A stretch of 64,000 nucleotides of DNA from Daldinia sp. FL1419 (Eukaryota; Ascomycota; Sordariomycetes; Xylariales; Hypoxylaceae), in contig MU623367.1 in assembly GCA_025201765.1 (NCBI GenBank), positions 240,065-304,064 of the forward strand, in the 5' to 3' direction. Positions within the stretch are counted from its first letter, which is position 1, and every line of letters starts with the position of its first letter. This document shows positions 28,001 through 39,735 of this stretch, one piece after another. The translations under genes and the position numbers were made by a program. The notes below the pieces were generated by a model. The model was given only the letters and a program-made list of their open reading frames with translations, was not told the origin of the DNA and did not search any database.

Positions 28001-30370
28001 TTTTTATAATCCAAAATATTATTAGCCATTATAAAATAAAATAACACTTTCCAACAACCCAGTTCCAAATATCCAAAAGAATAATACCCAAATATTAATA
28101 TAATTGATTTATTAAGATATACAATATAATAAAAAAAATTAATTAAAAGAAATATTAATTAAATATAAAAATTTAATTAATTTTATAAACTATTATAAAA
28201 ATCAACAACAAACTATTATTCTAAACCCTTAAAATTAAAGGCATATTAAATCAAAATTTTATAACAATATTAAATACCCCAAATTTATCCACTACTAAAA
28301 ATATTAAATTAATAATACATTTAATCACTTTTCCAAACCATTATACAACCATAATTTAAAATGCTAAGAATCAATCTTAATTTTTTATTAATTCTTTTAA
28401 TATAAATTACAATATTTAATTCACTATAATAAACATTTAATTTTAAGTATGGCTTATAATAAATAAATTAATAAATAAAACTTTTAATAATGATCAAATA
28501 TAGGTGTAAAAGAGGATTACAAATATTATAAAATAGAATTTAGGTTAAATATATAACTTAATTATTATAAATTTTATTAAAATATTTATAAAAAAAAGAT
28601 TAAATAATTAAATTACATTATATTATAAACTTAATTTAAAATAATTAATAATAAATTAATAACTTATATAATTCCATTAAAAATTAGGTTATATATCTAA
28701 TATTCCTATAAAATATCTTACTATCCCCATTATTAATTTTAATAAATATTATTAATTATATTGATAAATAAATATTTCACCACCATCAAAAAACTCTACT
28801 AAACAATTAGAATAAAACCCTATAGTTTTATAATCTATACAAAATGGTATAACATAAGATACCTTAGAAAATCCAAAAAACTACCATATAAATCTTATAA
28901 AAATATTATAATATTAATTAATCAACCTTATTAATTTATTGTTACTATTTAAAAATCAATTAAAGAACTTATAAAATTAATTAATATTTTTATTTACTCT
29001 ATTATTCATATAATTAAAAAAAATAATTTAATATTATAAATAATTAATTTTATTATATTTTAATATATTATCCATAAAAATTTATTTTATTTTATAATAA
29101 TTAATTTTATTCTATCTTATTAAAATATCCTATCTTAATTAATAAATTTTTATAATATATCAAATATACCCTTCATATTCATCCCCAATAACTTCTCAAA
29201 AAAAATATCTAAAATTTCTTTTATAATAATCTTAACTACTTCCAAATTTATAATATTAATAATTTAATATTTCTTTTTAAATATTTGATAAAAATATATA
29301 TTTAATCAAAATTATACCTCCTTTATAAAATTTAAATCCAAATTTTATAAAAATAATAATAAAATAATAATATCTAATATATTAAAATATTAATTAATTA
29401 AAATATTTTTATAAATTGTAAAATAATTTATTTAAATTATAAATCTAAAATATTTCTTAATATATTCTTTAATAAAAGGTATAATATATTGGATAAATCT
29501 TTCAGATATAATATTTTTACTATCTTAAAATTAAATAAAAAAAGGATTTAATTTATTATTAATAAAAAAGCCTTATAATATTTAATTAAAATCATCCTTT
29601 ACCAATTTTTATTACTTTAAAAATTTGTAATAATATAAAATTACCTAGCCCATATAATATAAATTAATATAAACAAATATAAATCCAATATAAAACACAA
29701 TTTCATAAATAATTAAATCCCAATCCTTAAAATAAAATCATTTTTATAAAATTTTATAAATATATTTCACCCACTTATTATATAATTATTATATTAATTT
29801 AATTAATTTAAAATTTAATAATTTATTATTTAATAATTATTTATAAAATAATTCCAAAATATTTTATAATAAAATTATATTAATAAATTATAATTCAAAT
29901 AATAAAAAATATATTTTTTTACACAATATAATAGGATATTTCTTAAAAAATTAATTGATATAATATTTAATTTAAAATTAAGAATAATTACCTTTAAGCC
30001 CAAATATAATCACCTATTAATTTTAATAAAATTATTAAATAAAATTTATAAAAATAAATAAAAATATAATTAAAAATAAATTTATTTCTTATAATTTATA
30101 ATTTTAAAAAGGAATTTATATTAAAAAAAAATATTTATAATATAAAATAATAATTTATTATAAAAATAAATTAATTTTAATATTATTATAATTTAAAAAA
30201 TTATAAATTAAAGGATAAAATATAAAAAATAAGAATATGTATAAAAATTTAATAGAATTTAATAAAAATTTCTATTAAATATATTATATTTTATAAAATA
30301 TTATTAAAATTATTATAATAAATAAAACCATATTATAAGAAATAATAGTTTTATATATTTCTAATAATCC
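22006..30370. repeat. Unresolved RIPed repeats
   Basis: Continuous AT-rich sequence with stops in all frames. From about 23340 to 30370 the plus strand keeps C and has lost nearly all G; 22150-23100 is the reverse. A slightly better preserved stretch at about 24660-24910 resembles neither reverse transcriptase nor transposase that I can name. I could not find a second LTR pair or terminal inverted repeats here. It is presumably further transposon remains. Confidence 0.6.
26560..26790. repeat. About 76-bp tandem repeat, 3 copies
   Basis: Three copies with 78- and 75-bp spacing, each containing a variant of TTTAAACCCATTTGTATAAC followed by an A-rich tract. Read on the plus strand with RIP stops as Gln, it gives a repeat like FKPICITYQQNNQITKK. 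It may be part of a decayed gag-like or ORF1-like protein. Confidence 0.55.
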
Positions 30371-30702
30371 TTATAAAGTGGGCTTAGACACTAAACTTTT
30401 CCCCCCACTTTATTTGGATTTTACTTAATTAGAAGCCTAAGATACCCATAACCATTCTATCAGACATAACAATTTTAAAGATATAATGGTTTTAATAACA
30501 CCCCCCTTGCCGCTATGGTATGTAGGTCTGGTAAAGACGCAGAGACTCTTGAGACGCAACTATTTAACCCGAGTTAGCTCTTACGTATACTTGATCACGT
30601 TTCAGCCCATCAATATCCATGAATGCTAATGGATCACACGTTGAGATGACAAGGCTTGTCATACATAGCTCGTCAGATCATATTATGCACGTTGCTATTT
30701 AC

Positions 30703-30736
<34 letters not shown>

Positions 30737-33056
30737 CGTTTGCGCGTAATCGACGATCTGGTGGAGTCAATCCGCTTGATTATGAGGATCCTGGGGAAAT
30801 GGCTCGACTCCTATCTCATATACTTCTAGAAGCATGAATGTATTGCCTACCTACCTACCTAATGCAGCCCCCATCGGCTCATCAGTATCAGTTTGTCTTA
30901 AAACCGATTCAAAAAAGGCCGAAATATTTCATCTTCGTTACTTCCTAAGGAATCGTATTGCGCGTTTGTTCCAACGCTCACGTAAGGCGTATTGATGCTG
31001 CGTACAATACATTGTCCTACGGATATGGAGATGCATGTGTAATTCGAGATGAAGGCCATCTATTCGCCCTGAAGCCTGGCAGACCTGCAGATAGTGGGTG
31101 GCAGTGGACGGACCTGCAGTCAGGTTTAGACAGGGGTCCCGGGGCATCCTGATATTCCATTATAATAAATCTGGCCATTCAGCGACTCGATACTAGTCGA
31201 TATGCCCTTCTTCTTGTCATTAGGCAGGAAAGGAACTGCAGACCAAGAAACAATTTTTGGTATTAATTCGGTCATGCTTTGGTCATGCTTAATTCTATGA
31301 TTGGGCGCAATATCTGAATATGTGCTGCGGCGATTCCGGGCGCTCTGCCGAGGCTGAATTAGGTACTTTATTTCTTCTCTCCGATCTGCGATATTTCAAC
31401 ACTGAAAAAAAAAAAAAACCAAAAAAAAAAAACCAGCATGGAATCGAATGCGAAGTCGTGGTAAGTTAATAAAGTGGTGGCTCTCCCCCGTGTTTTTTTT
31501 TAATGATGGTTTGATAGTTTGGGTGGTTACCGGTTCCTTCGGTCATCTCCAGCAATGATAAAAATGGTGCCCGCTTCCACGGGTAGATTTTTGTAATCTG
31601 ACCAGCTGCTGTTTTTTTGTGGTAGTTCTTTTTTTAATACTACATTTAGAATTCTCAATACATCATCATCTTGTAGGTACTAATGTACCTACGTATGTAT
31701 TGATGCTGACGTGACCTACCTGCGTTCGAGGCATACCTAGTACCTACCTTGCCTAGGTACCTAGGTAATACCTATCTATCTAAAAGTACCCTGATACTTG
31801 CACTTGCCTTTCGAAGTATCTACATGTATAGAGATATTAGTATCGTATTTGTAGTGGGTTCTTGTGGATGGCCTTGTGGATGTATGCATATGTAAGTACA
31901 TGTACATAATATATTCTAGGCCCACTATCTTATGTACAATGGTGGCGTGGGCAAATTGCATCAGAACCTTACGTAAGGAAACGTTTCAAAAGTACGTAGT
32001 TAGTTATACGATATTATATAGGTACTTGAGAATCTATATTTCATATGGTATTGACTTACTTGGGACTTGAGTTTGCTGGTTCCAGATTTCGGTTTATATA
32101 CAGCTTCGGCTGATAGTTCAAAGGAAATGAATATTTAGGTACCTGCCTCCGAAGGTACATGGCAAAGGCAGCGCTTCCAGCATCACCATGTACTAAATGG
32201 ATTAGAACGAATGGAAAAGTACGCGACTAAGTGGTAAAATAAGACAAAAATTAAAAGTTCTTTGTACAGTTAAAATTTTCAATATTAAACAGAGAGAGCA
32301 TCGACGTACCTAATCCATCCGCAATGCTGGGCAATAGGAGGTACCCACTAGCCCTCCATCTACTAGCAAGTATTGAGTTTAGCGTTGGCTTTGTTCCTCG
32401 CATAATCTGTGATTGATCTAACTATATTTGGATATAGTCCCCTCAGTTACTGCCAGCCCCGGCGCGACTTTTACCACCCCATTTCCGAATTGATTCTCAC
32501 CCTTTCGTTTTTTCCCCTTCTCAAACCAATTCCTAAGGACAGGGGCGTCCGGCAACAAACCAAAGCTGCACTTTCAAAGGCAAAGGTGCTCCACTTGGTC
32601 ATCCATCTCGCCCCGTCACAATCTCTCGCGACCACCCTTTTTTTTACTCTTCCTTTCCACTGTCAGCTTTTCTCATCACATTCGCCGTTCCTTTCCTTCG
32701 GCGAATTTATCCCCATTTCTTATCTATCGTGTGTCTCTTCGTCCAGTTCAATAATTCTTTCGGTATGTTGTTATCCTATTTCATTTGCTGATATATGTCC
32801 AAACCATCTACATAAACGGGCCGTCTTCAACTGGCTTTTAAATCGGCGCAAGCGCTTGACTGGTCTTGTTTTTTTACGCCCCTTTGGACGAGGTCCAACG
32901 CCCTGTCACTTGGGCTGTTGCCTTCTAGCATTTCTCATATCGCGCCCAACTAACGTTATTTTCCTATAGTCATTGCTCGACGTAGAGTACTTTTGCGATA
33001 GACGCCGAGTTTACATTCGTTATATCATTTACTCTAAACTCCTTTAATCAGTCAAG
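30371..33056. other. Boundary of the AT-rich block and G-alpha upstream region
   Basis: Composition switches from RIPed to normal at about 30370-30510. A poly-T run of about 28 lies at 30709-30736. TACCT/AGGTA motifs cluster at about 31670-31775 (for example GCCTAGGTACCTAGGTAAT). A pyrimidine-rich segment at about 32480-32760 precedes the G-alpha start and likely belongs to its promoter and 5' UTR. The 186-codon open frame at 32409-32969 is Leu/Ser-rich, lacks any domain and probably is leader sequence. Confidence 0.55.
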
Positions 33057-34281
33057 ATGGGTTGTGGAATGAGCACGGAGGAGAAGGAGGGCAAGGCCCG
33101 CAACGAGGAGATTGAAAATCAACTCAAGCGTGATAAGATGATGCAGCGAAACGAAATCAAGATGCTTCTTCTGGGTGAGTAACCACGCACTTCCCCATCA
33201 ATCACGATAATCGATCTAATAGTCGAAGGTGCTGGTGAATCTGGAAAGTCGACCATCTTGAAGCAGATGAAGATCATCAACGAGGGCGGTTACTCGCGCG
33301 ACGAGCGAGAGTCATTCAAGGAGATCATCTTTAGTAACACCGTCCAATCCATGCGCGTCATTCTTGAGGCTATGGAGTCGTTAGAACTTCCGTTGGAAGA
33401 TCAGCGAATGGAATACCACGTTCAAACGATCTTCATGCAACCCGCCCAAATCGAGGGTGACGTGTTACCTCCCGAGGTTGGTAACGCGATTGAGGCTCTC
33501 TGGAAGGATCGTGGTGTCCAAGACTGTTTCAAGCGGTCGCGTGAATACCAATTGAACGACTCGGCAAGATAGTATGTGCATCACTGACGATCCCTCTAAT
33601 TGTGGATTATCTAACCATCGTAGCTACTTTGACAACATTGCCCGTATTGCTGCGCCCGATTACATGCCGAATGACCAGGATGTCCTTCGATCTCGTGTCA
33701 AGACAACCGGTATTACTGAGACGACCTTTATCATTGGCGATTTAACCTACCGGATGTTCGACGTTGGTGGTCAGCGATCGGAACGTAAGAAGTGGATTCA
33801 CTGCTTCGAGAACGTCACCACCATTCTTTTCTTAGTAGCCATCTCGGAGTACGATCAATTACTCTTCGAAGATGAAACAGTCAACCGTATGCAGGAAGCC
33901 TTGACCCTATTCGACTCGATCTGCAACTCGCGATGGTTCATCAAGACTTCTATCATTCTTTTCTTGAACAAGATCGATCGTTTTAAGGAGAAGCTTCCCG
34001 TTAGCCCGATGAAGAACTACTTCCCCGACTACGAGGGTGGTGACGACTACGCTGCTGCCTGTGATTATATCCTCAACCGATTTGTCAGTTTGAACCAGCA
34101 TGAAACAAAGCAAATCTACACACATTTCACATGTGCAACGGATACAACACAAATCCGTTTCGTTATGGCTGCGGTCAATGGTACGTAATGTAGTTCTGTC
34201 TTGGCAATCATAAATTTGAATACTGACATTTTCCAAGACATAATTATCCAGGAGAACCTTCGTCTATGCGGTCTTATCTGA
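33057..34281 (+). CDS. GNA1: Heterotrimeric G-protein alpha subunit, group I
   Basis: Four exons, 33057-33174, 33229-33571, 33624-34180 and 34238-34281, give 353 aa, the usual length of the GNA-1/FadA/CPG-1 class. It binds and hydrolyses GTP and relays receptor signals at the plasma membrane to growth, development and virulence pathways (established for the family). Visible features: N-myristoylation and palmitoylation start MGCGMS; P-loop GAGESGKS (40-47) formed across intron 1; the switch I Arg/Thr region RSRVKTTGI; switch [10 protein letters not shown] with the catalytic Gln near 204; NKID guanine-specificity motif; TCAT motif; and a C-terminal CGLI, the pertussis-toxin type cysteine that marks the Gi-like fungal class. 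Introns use GTGAGT, GTATGT and GTACGT donors. All key residues are intact, so it should be functional. Confidence 0.97.
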
Positions 34282-36067
34282 TCTAGAATAAGAATTCGTC
34301 ATAAAGACAAATCTACGATACAGAGCACCAGCTCACCCAATACCCCCCGGTACCGCATAACTCGACGGCTGCCAGTAATGTCATATATCTGGCTCACGAT
34401 TTGACCTGCGCCCTCACCATGAACTGGCCAACGATCTCCTTCCGTGTGTTTGTTTCGCGCCCGTTTTCGTCTCACATACTCCATTTATACTCTTGGTACG
34501 GGTCCCTAATTGGCCTTGCTCTCGAAGATTCAGGACACCGTTGATCGTGCGATCCGGAAGTCGTGACAGGAAGGAGGACGTTTGCATCTACAGTCACGGC
34601 AGATTACATACCTTGTTTAATAACGAATTCGCGGTTACGCCGGTTCCTTTCCATTTTCTTTACCTTTCTTTTTTCGAATCTAAGGCGTAATGAGTGCCTT
34701 AGTGGATGGCTGAATTTCGGCCGGGAGGTGGATCGTAGGCAGTTGCCTCTTTACACACAGTAAGGAGAGGATGACTGATGAAGCTATACCAACAGGGGGG
34801 AAAAGCGTGGAAAAGGCAGATCCTGAACAATCGGTTGGATCTGTATAAAGATCAATAAAAGCCAATCCCATTATTCTAATCTGTATACCCTCTGGGAGCT
34901 GTTGTCTTGCAGTTGGCGTTCGATGAGTTGAGTGGCCATAGATCGCGTCACGTTAACTAGGTGGCATTTAATTGTACAGTATAAAAGATTCCGATATGAT
35001 ATATGTGATGTTTTTTTTTTTTAATAAGTATTCTTCGAACATCCAAATTTGACCTCAAGTGACTGTATGGCGTAACAACTAGCCTGAATACTTGGTATTG
35101 GCGTGGTTTAATTAATTATTATCTGCAAGTGCCCTGTGATATTGATCATGGATTGGTCCGTCCGAGTCTGAGAAACTTATTGACTCTGAAGGTACCCCCC
35201 CTTCCCATATATCAACGATTTCTGAATTACCTAACCTAGGTAGGTATACACTTATATAAATTTATCTGTATACCCTTAGGTACTTATACGCGACTAAATT
35301 TCTCGGGGCAAGACAACCTATTTACATGTTATGTACCTACTGTGCCTACTACTTATGTATGTAGACTAGATTACGTACACGCAGACCTGGTAGGTATGAC
35401 TCGCACCTTTTATAGGCGTCTCCAAGGCTGTTGCATACCGTTTGGACGGTTAGACGTACCGCAAGGTACCCAAAGTACCAGTTCTTATCTTGTCTATCCG
35501 AGTTTTTCTTTTATCAGGACGTACTTACTCAAGGACCATATCCCACTCTGTTTGTGAGGCACACGTCGTATATTCAAAATATTCAAATAGGTCATACACC
35601 TTTGGTACAGTCCGGATTTTAATACGTAAATATCTAAAATTGGATAATTGAGATAGTTGTTAGTGGAGTTGAGAGAATCTATATCGTACCAGCCAGTTAG
35701 TATTCCTAGGTTAGTATTATCCTCGGGTACATGCCCGGCATGCATAGATGTGCGGGGAGTTCCCGACACACATATATTCTAGACATGTACTTAAGATACG
35801 TACTTACATACCTGCATAACAGGTAAGTACCTGCCTTACATTAGTAGGCGCAGACCTTTGCTCACCGCCCGGCGAAATTATGCTAATCGCTAAAGCATTT
35901 TAGCATTTATTAGTCGCGCGGCCTTTTCCGAGAGTGGGATTATTTCATCCTACATTATTTTTCCACAGCTGCCGACAGCTGCAGGTTATCCTTTATTTTT
36001 TCAACTTCATCATCCGATTACCAACTGTCCGCCAGCAGGCGCCGTTTTCTCAATCACCTGGCCCACC
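34282..36067. other. Intergenic, no gene recognised
   Basis: Contains the G-alpha 3' region and several clusters of TACCTAGGTA-like sequence (about 35215-35350 and 35690-35850). Short open frames here overlap each other on both strands and show no domain, so I call none. Confidence 0.55.
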
Positions 36068-37166
36068 ATGAAAGGCGTCATGCATTCAGCCCGAGGTGGC
36101 CGACCGAGCAAGGTCACCAAGCCGGGCGGCGCTCAGCGCGCGAGAGTCAATCGCCGAATCGGCACCGCCGACGGTCTCGCTAACCAGGACCCCGATCTTG
36201 AACAGCACGACGTCACTACTGATGATGATTTTGATAATGATCACGACGCTGCTTTTGATCCTGAGGCTGCTGTTGCTGCCGCTGCTGCTGCTCAACAACA
36301 CCATCATCATCACCAGCAGCAGGTAGAACTCACCGCGGCTAGTATTCTAGCCAATAGCGTTCAGAATCCTTCCGACCAGCACCCCGATCTTACTGGCCAT
36401 CTTATGGAAGGTGATGATGGTCGAGTTCATACTACGGAAGAGCTAGCTCATCAATCGGGATATGTCAATATCACCATTGAGAGCGCCTTAGCGAAGAGAC
36501 TAGCTCGCGACCCTGGCATGCGCCTTGCCCAGCAGCGACGCGCTGCTCAGAAGCTGAACTTAGTCCGGCGGAGCAACGTGGAGGCTCTCTTCGCACACAT
36601 CGCTGGTGAGGAGGCGCCTCAACCTTGCAAGAACTGTCACAAAGGACACGGCCCCTGGACTAGTTGTGTTGTTATTGACGGTCAAATGTGCGGTAGCTGT
36701 GCTAATTGCTGGTTCAATGCTTCCGGTGCTCGGTGCTCTTTCCATGGTACGCAATTAACATTTTGCCTCTTAGACAAATATCGATAGGCTAATTAAATAT
36801 CTAGAGACTCGTAATCCCCAGGCTCATGGCGGCCAGATCACCGGCGGGGAAAACTTTGCTTATCCTATTGCTCCTCCTCCTGCGGCTATGCCTGCATTTA
36901 ATTTTGCGTCGATCCCGACGTCCACCGATCCTCTGGTGCGCTTCACAATAGAGCAGGCGTTATCTCAGGTTCGCGGGGCAGATCGCACAAACAGGCTCAT
37001 AATCATGATTGAGGCGACCACCAAGCAGTTGGCCTACCAAATCTGCATGTATGAGGATGCCATTCGCGAGCAACAGAACCAGGCTAGCCAAGCCGGCCAA
37101 GGCGTGCCTCAAGTCGGCCCTCAGGGACCTCACCCGTCTGTCGTTAATGAGCAGGACCCATCTTAG
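36068..37166 (+). CDS. DUF3716 (Cys-rich) domain protein
   Basis: Two exons, 36068-36746 and 36805-37166, give 346 aa; the 58-nt intron has branch CTAAT and acceptor CTAG, and joining yields the in-frame sequence SFHETRNPQ. The N-terminus is basic (GGRPSK, like an AT-hook), followed by an Asp-rich patch and Ala/His/Gln runs (about 66-85). Residues 187-226 form a Cys cluster, PCKNCHKGHGPW...CVV...CGSCANC...CSFH (Cys 187, 190, 200, 208, 211, 214, 223), typical of the fungal DUF3716 family. This suggests metal binding; function is unknown. The C-terminal part (about 255-320) looks helical and ends in a Gln/Gly/Pro tail. An upstream ATG choice is not an issue because the frame closes shortly before 36068. 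Confidence 0.8.
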
Positions 37167-38158
37167 GACGACCAGCCCGCCGACGACACATCTAGAGCCC
37201 AGCAGAGCGGCTAGCAGCCAGGTCAGCAGGAGGATGGTCTATATGACCTAATAAAGGGATTCGAGACTCCTGTATTGGAACACAATCGAGAAACAAACTC
37301 GGAATGATTTCTCGGAGGGGCGGCTTTCCAAGTCAAATCACTGGTCAAACTCTGAGATATTTATAAGAGTGGTTTAGAGCATTCTCCTTTGGCCAAGCTT
37401 GTTGGTTCTACCTATATGTTGATCGATGCGCGGCTTATGGAACGCATGGAGTTTAGGTTGAGGGTGTTATCTCTTGATTTTGAGAATATCCGGAAAAGGC
37501 GGAGGTTGTCATTGGTCTGCGGTAGTCTAGCATATCTGCGCAAAATTCGCGAGGGTTTCACCAATTCATTTATTCGCAGTGCCTAAGCCGTCTCAATATC
37601 CTATGTAATCCTAGTCGTGGTTATGCCTACGTCGATCGTAATGATGATGGTGATGGTATACGTTTAAGATACTTTTGGTGCCAGTGTTATTTTAAGTATG
37701 TGTTACTAGGCCTTACAGCCAGATAGGCTATGGGCTAAATCATCTTAGCCATATTTATTATCACGTTTTGTCTTGAAATCTTCTTTTTTCTTTTTTTTCT
37801 TTTCTACGGGGGAGGGGGTTCCGAGTGTGTGAAATATATGCCCAGCTGCTAGCTATTATTACAATGAAGACTTGTAATCGAGTCATGGCGTAGTTATAAT
37901 TATTTGTGTTTTAAGACTTCCTTATTTCAAATACAAGCTGACCATTTAATAAACACTCGACGCCCTCTAATTCAAAAGTTTGAGACTTATACTATCCTAA
38001 TGTCCAACTATCTTAAATTAAACGACCTTTAGACAGGTAGGCATTTAAGGGTTGCTGGCTTGATTTATCGTTGATGTATATTTTTATTTATTCTCTAGGC
38101 ACAGGTCGAATTATGTATGTAAATTGACTTATAATTTGATTCATCGCCTCCATGACTT
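37167..38158. other. Intergenic between convergent genes
   Basis: 3' regions of the DUF3716 gene (+) and the ketosphinganine reductase gene (-). An open frame at 37389-37586 has no domain support. A pyrimidine tract lies near 37783-37805. Nothing else seen. Confidence 0.55.
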
Positions 38159-39221
38159 CTAACTCTTGTGCTCTTCTATGGCTTTGGCTCGATAAGTAGC
38201 AGGGTGACCGTGCGTCTTACAGTATTTCCTAATTTTGGAAAATATATCTGGCAGTACAAATATCCACACCAATGGGATGAGACAACACATGAGCGTATCG
38301 ATAAACCAATTATTCCTCGGCGAACCTCCCAACGTGCTCCATTTGAAAATGTGTCCGTACAAGGCCGTTGTGATGGAGTAATGCCCCTTTTCAAGCCCTT
38401 GGATTGCGCTTGCAGCTACAGCATCCGGGCTCTGTACCGGATCACCCTCCTCGAGCATTTTTGTAACGCCCGGTTTTGTCCTGTTCTCACGGTCGAAACC
38501 GGGACTTCCAATTGAGGCCGGGTACACGACGTGAATTTTCACGTTCTGCGGATATGCTTCTACCTCTTGTACTAGAGTATCTGATAATCCACGTAACGCG
38601 CTCTTCGCGGGTGTATATGGCCCGTATCCAACGACCGGGAAAAAAGCTAGCACTGAAGATGTGAAGATTAAGTGTTTTGGCTCCGGTATGACCGGTGCGT
38701 CAGGCGCACACCATAGTCTCAGTATGGCATGGGCCATCTCGGCCGCCCCCCAGAAGTTGATATCCATTTGGCTCCGCGTCTGAGACAGAGGTACCTCGAG
38801 CCAGAAATCCGGCGCGGACATACCTGCTATGCACCACACAATATCGATAGGCTGGCCGTTATTCCAGGCTACGGCTTCGGCGAGTAAAGGAGAAGCGTAG
38901 TCGGGTTTCGCAACGTCAGCCGAAATGAAGTGGAACCTCTGAGTTTCTGGATTGCGGGCGGCAGCCTTGGCTTCTGCCATAGCGACCTCGAGCTTGCTGA
39001 TACTTCGAGAGACGAGGATGACGTTTGCACCTTTCTGGGCCAGTTGTCGAGCTGCGCTTCTGCCCAGTCCGTCCGATGCTCCCGTGATTAAGATGGTCTG
39101 TAAATGAAGCGGAAATACTTGTTAGAGGTAGGTATGTGAAGAAATGGGAAATTCGCGCCAACTTGTCAACTAGACGTACCTTGCCCTCCACGGGCATCTG
39201 ATTGCTCCAAGAGATCCCCAT
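38159..39221 (-). CDS. TSC10: 3-ketodihydrosphingosine reductase (KDSR/Tsc10 family)
   Basis: Two exons, 39221-39180 and 39097-38159, give 326 aa. The enzyme reduces 3-ketosphinganine to dihydrosphingosine with NADPH in the ER membrane, the second step of sphingolipid synthesis (family knowledge). Exon 1 encodes MGISWSNQMPVEGK; the intron has a GTACGT donor and TTACAG acceptor, and exon 2 opens with the Rossmann motif TILITGASDGLG (residues 15-26). Catalytic residues visible are Ser in FTSSV (about 161) and Tyr175/Lys179 in YTPAK. Near the C-terminus, WFIDTLMCCLIPLVWIFVLP is a membrane segment (about 284-303), followed by a basic tail, as expected for a tail-anchored ER enzyme. It is divergently oriented to the Sas10 gene with about 0.5 kb between starts. 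Confidence 0.9.
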
Positions 39222-39735
39222 GGTGCAAACTAGAATATTACGATTATAGATGAATGAATTGTACTGGTAATTGCGGAAGGACTGAAATTCTAGTCTAGAA
39301 AAAAGAATCAAAACGCCGTGAAACAATTGAGACCTAAGAAGGACGCATAAAATTCAGGTATTGGTGGACCGTGACTACGGCATTATTGGGGTGTAAAGCC
39401 AAGAATAGTGGAAGATTTTAAGTTAGTTGAAGCTATCACATCCCTTCTTTTGAAGGTACATGTACCTACGGTTAGTTAACTTTAAAATAGAACTACGGAT
39501 CTGTACCTACACTAGGGACTATTCATGCGCCCCGCTATTATGTGTAATTAGTGACCCACTTACTGTGATTCCTTGTGGAGTAACGTTGATAAGCGATAAG
39601 AAATTGAGCTTAGCAACTTTTTTCGTGGGGGAAAAAAAAAAAGTTCTAGGTTAATCGTAAACACCAAGTTCAAAGGTTTATAGCTGAACTTGCGATTGCC
39701 CACGTCAATTGACCCGTCCTAAAATTAATTTCAAA
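39222..39735. promoter_or_regulatory. Shared divergent upstream region (TSC10 / SAS10)
   Basis: 514 bp between the two divergent start codons. It must hold both promoters, but I see no unambiguous TATA or factor site. An A-run is present near 39631. Bidirectional control is only an inference from spacing. Confidence 0.4.

Larger units (their letters stand above)
4380..30480. repeat. RIP-degraded AT-rich block (transposon graveyard)
   Basis: About 26 kb of extremely AT-rich sequence with stops in every frame. It is interrupted by a few short islands of normal composition (about 15005-15190, 20745-21010, 21900-22010, 30370-30500). Paired long terminal repeats differ mainly by C-to-T and G-to-A changes, the hallmark of repeat-induced point mutation, which acts on duplicated DNA in Pezizomycotina. 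Long tracts keep G but have lost C on the shown strand, or the reverse, so mutation was strand-asymmetric in patches. Such blocks are usually heterochromatic (established for RIPed DNA in Neurospora; inferred here). No intact gene was found inside. Confidence 0.92.

Noticed and set aside
4380..30480. CRISPR array, centromere or mitochondrial origin for the AT-rich block
   Set aside because: No spacer-repeat pattern; LTR pairs with target duplications and C-to-T/G-to-A differences explain it as RIPed nuclear transposons. A centromeric role cannot be tested from sequence alone.
32409..32969. 186-codon open frame upstream of the G-alpha gene
   Set aside because: Leu/Ser/Phe-rich, no domain, lies in a pyrimidine-rich leader close to the G-alpha start; most likely promoter or 5' UTR.
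33574..34188. Separate 204-aa G-alpha-like gene
   Set aside because: It is the third exon of the same G-alpha gene; its apparent ATG lies in the intron.
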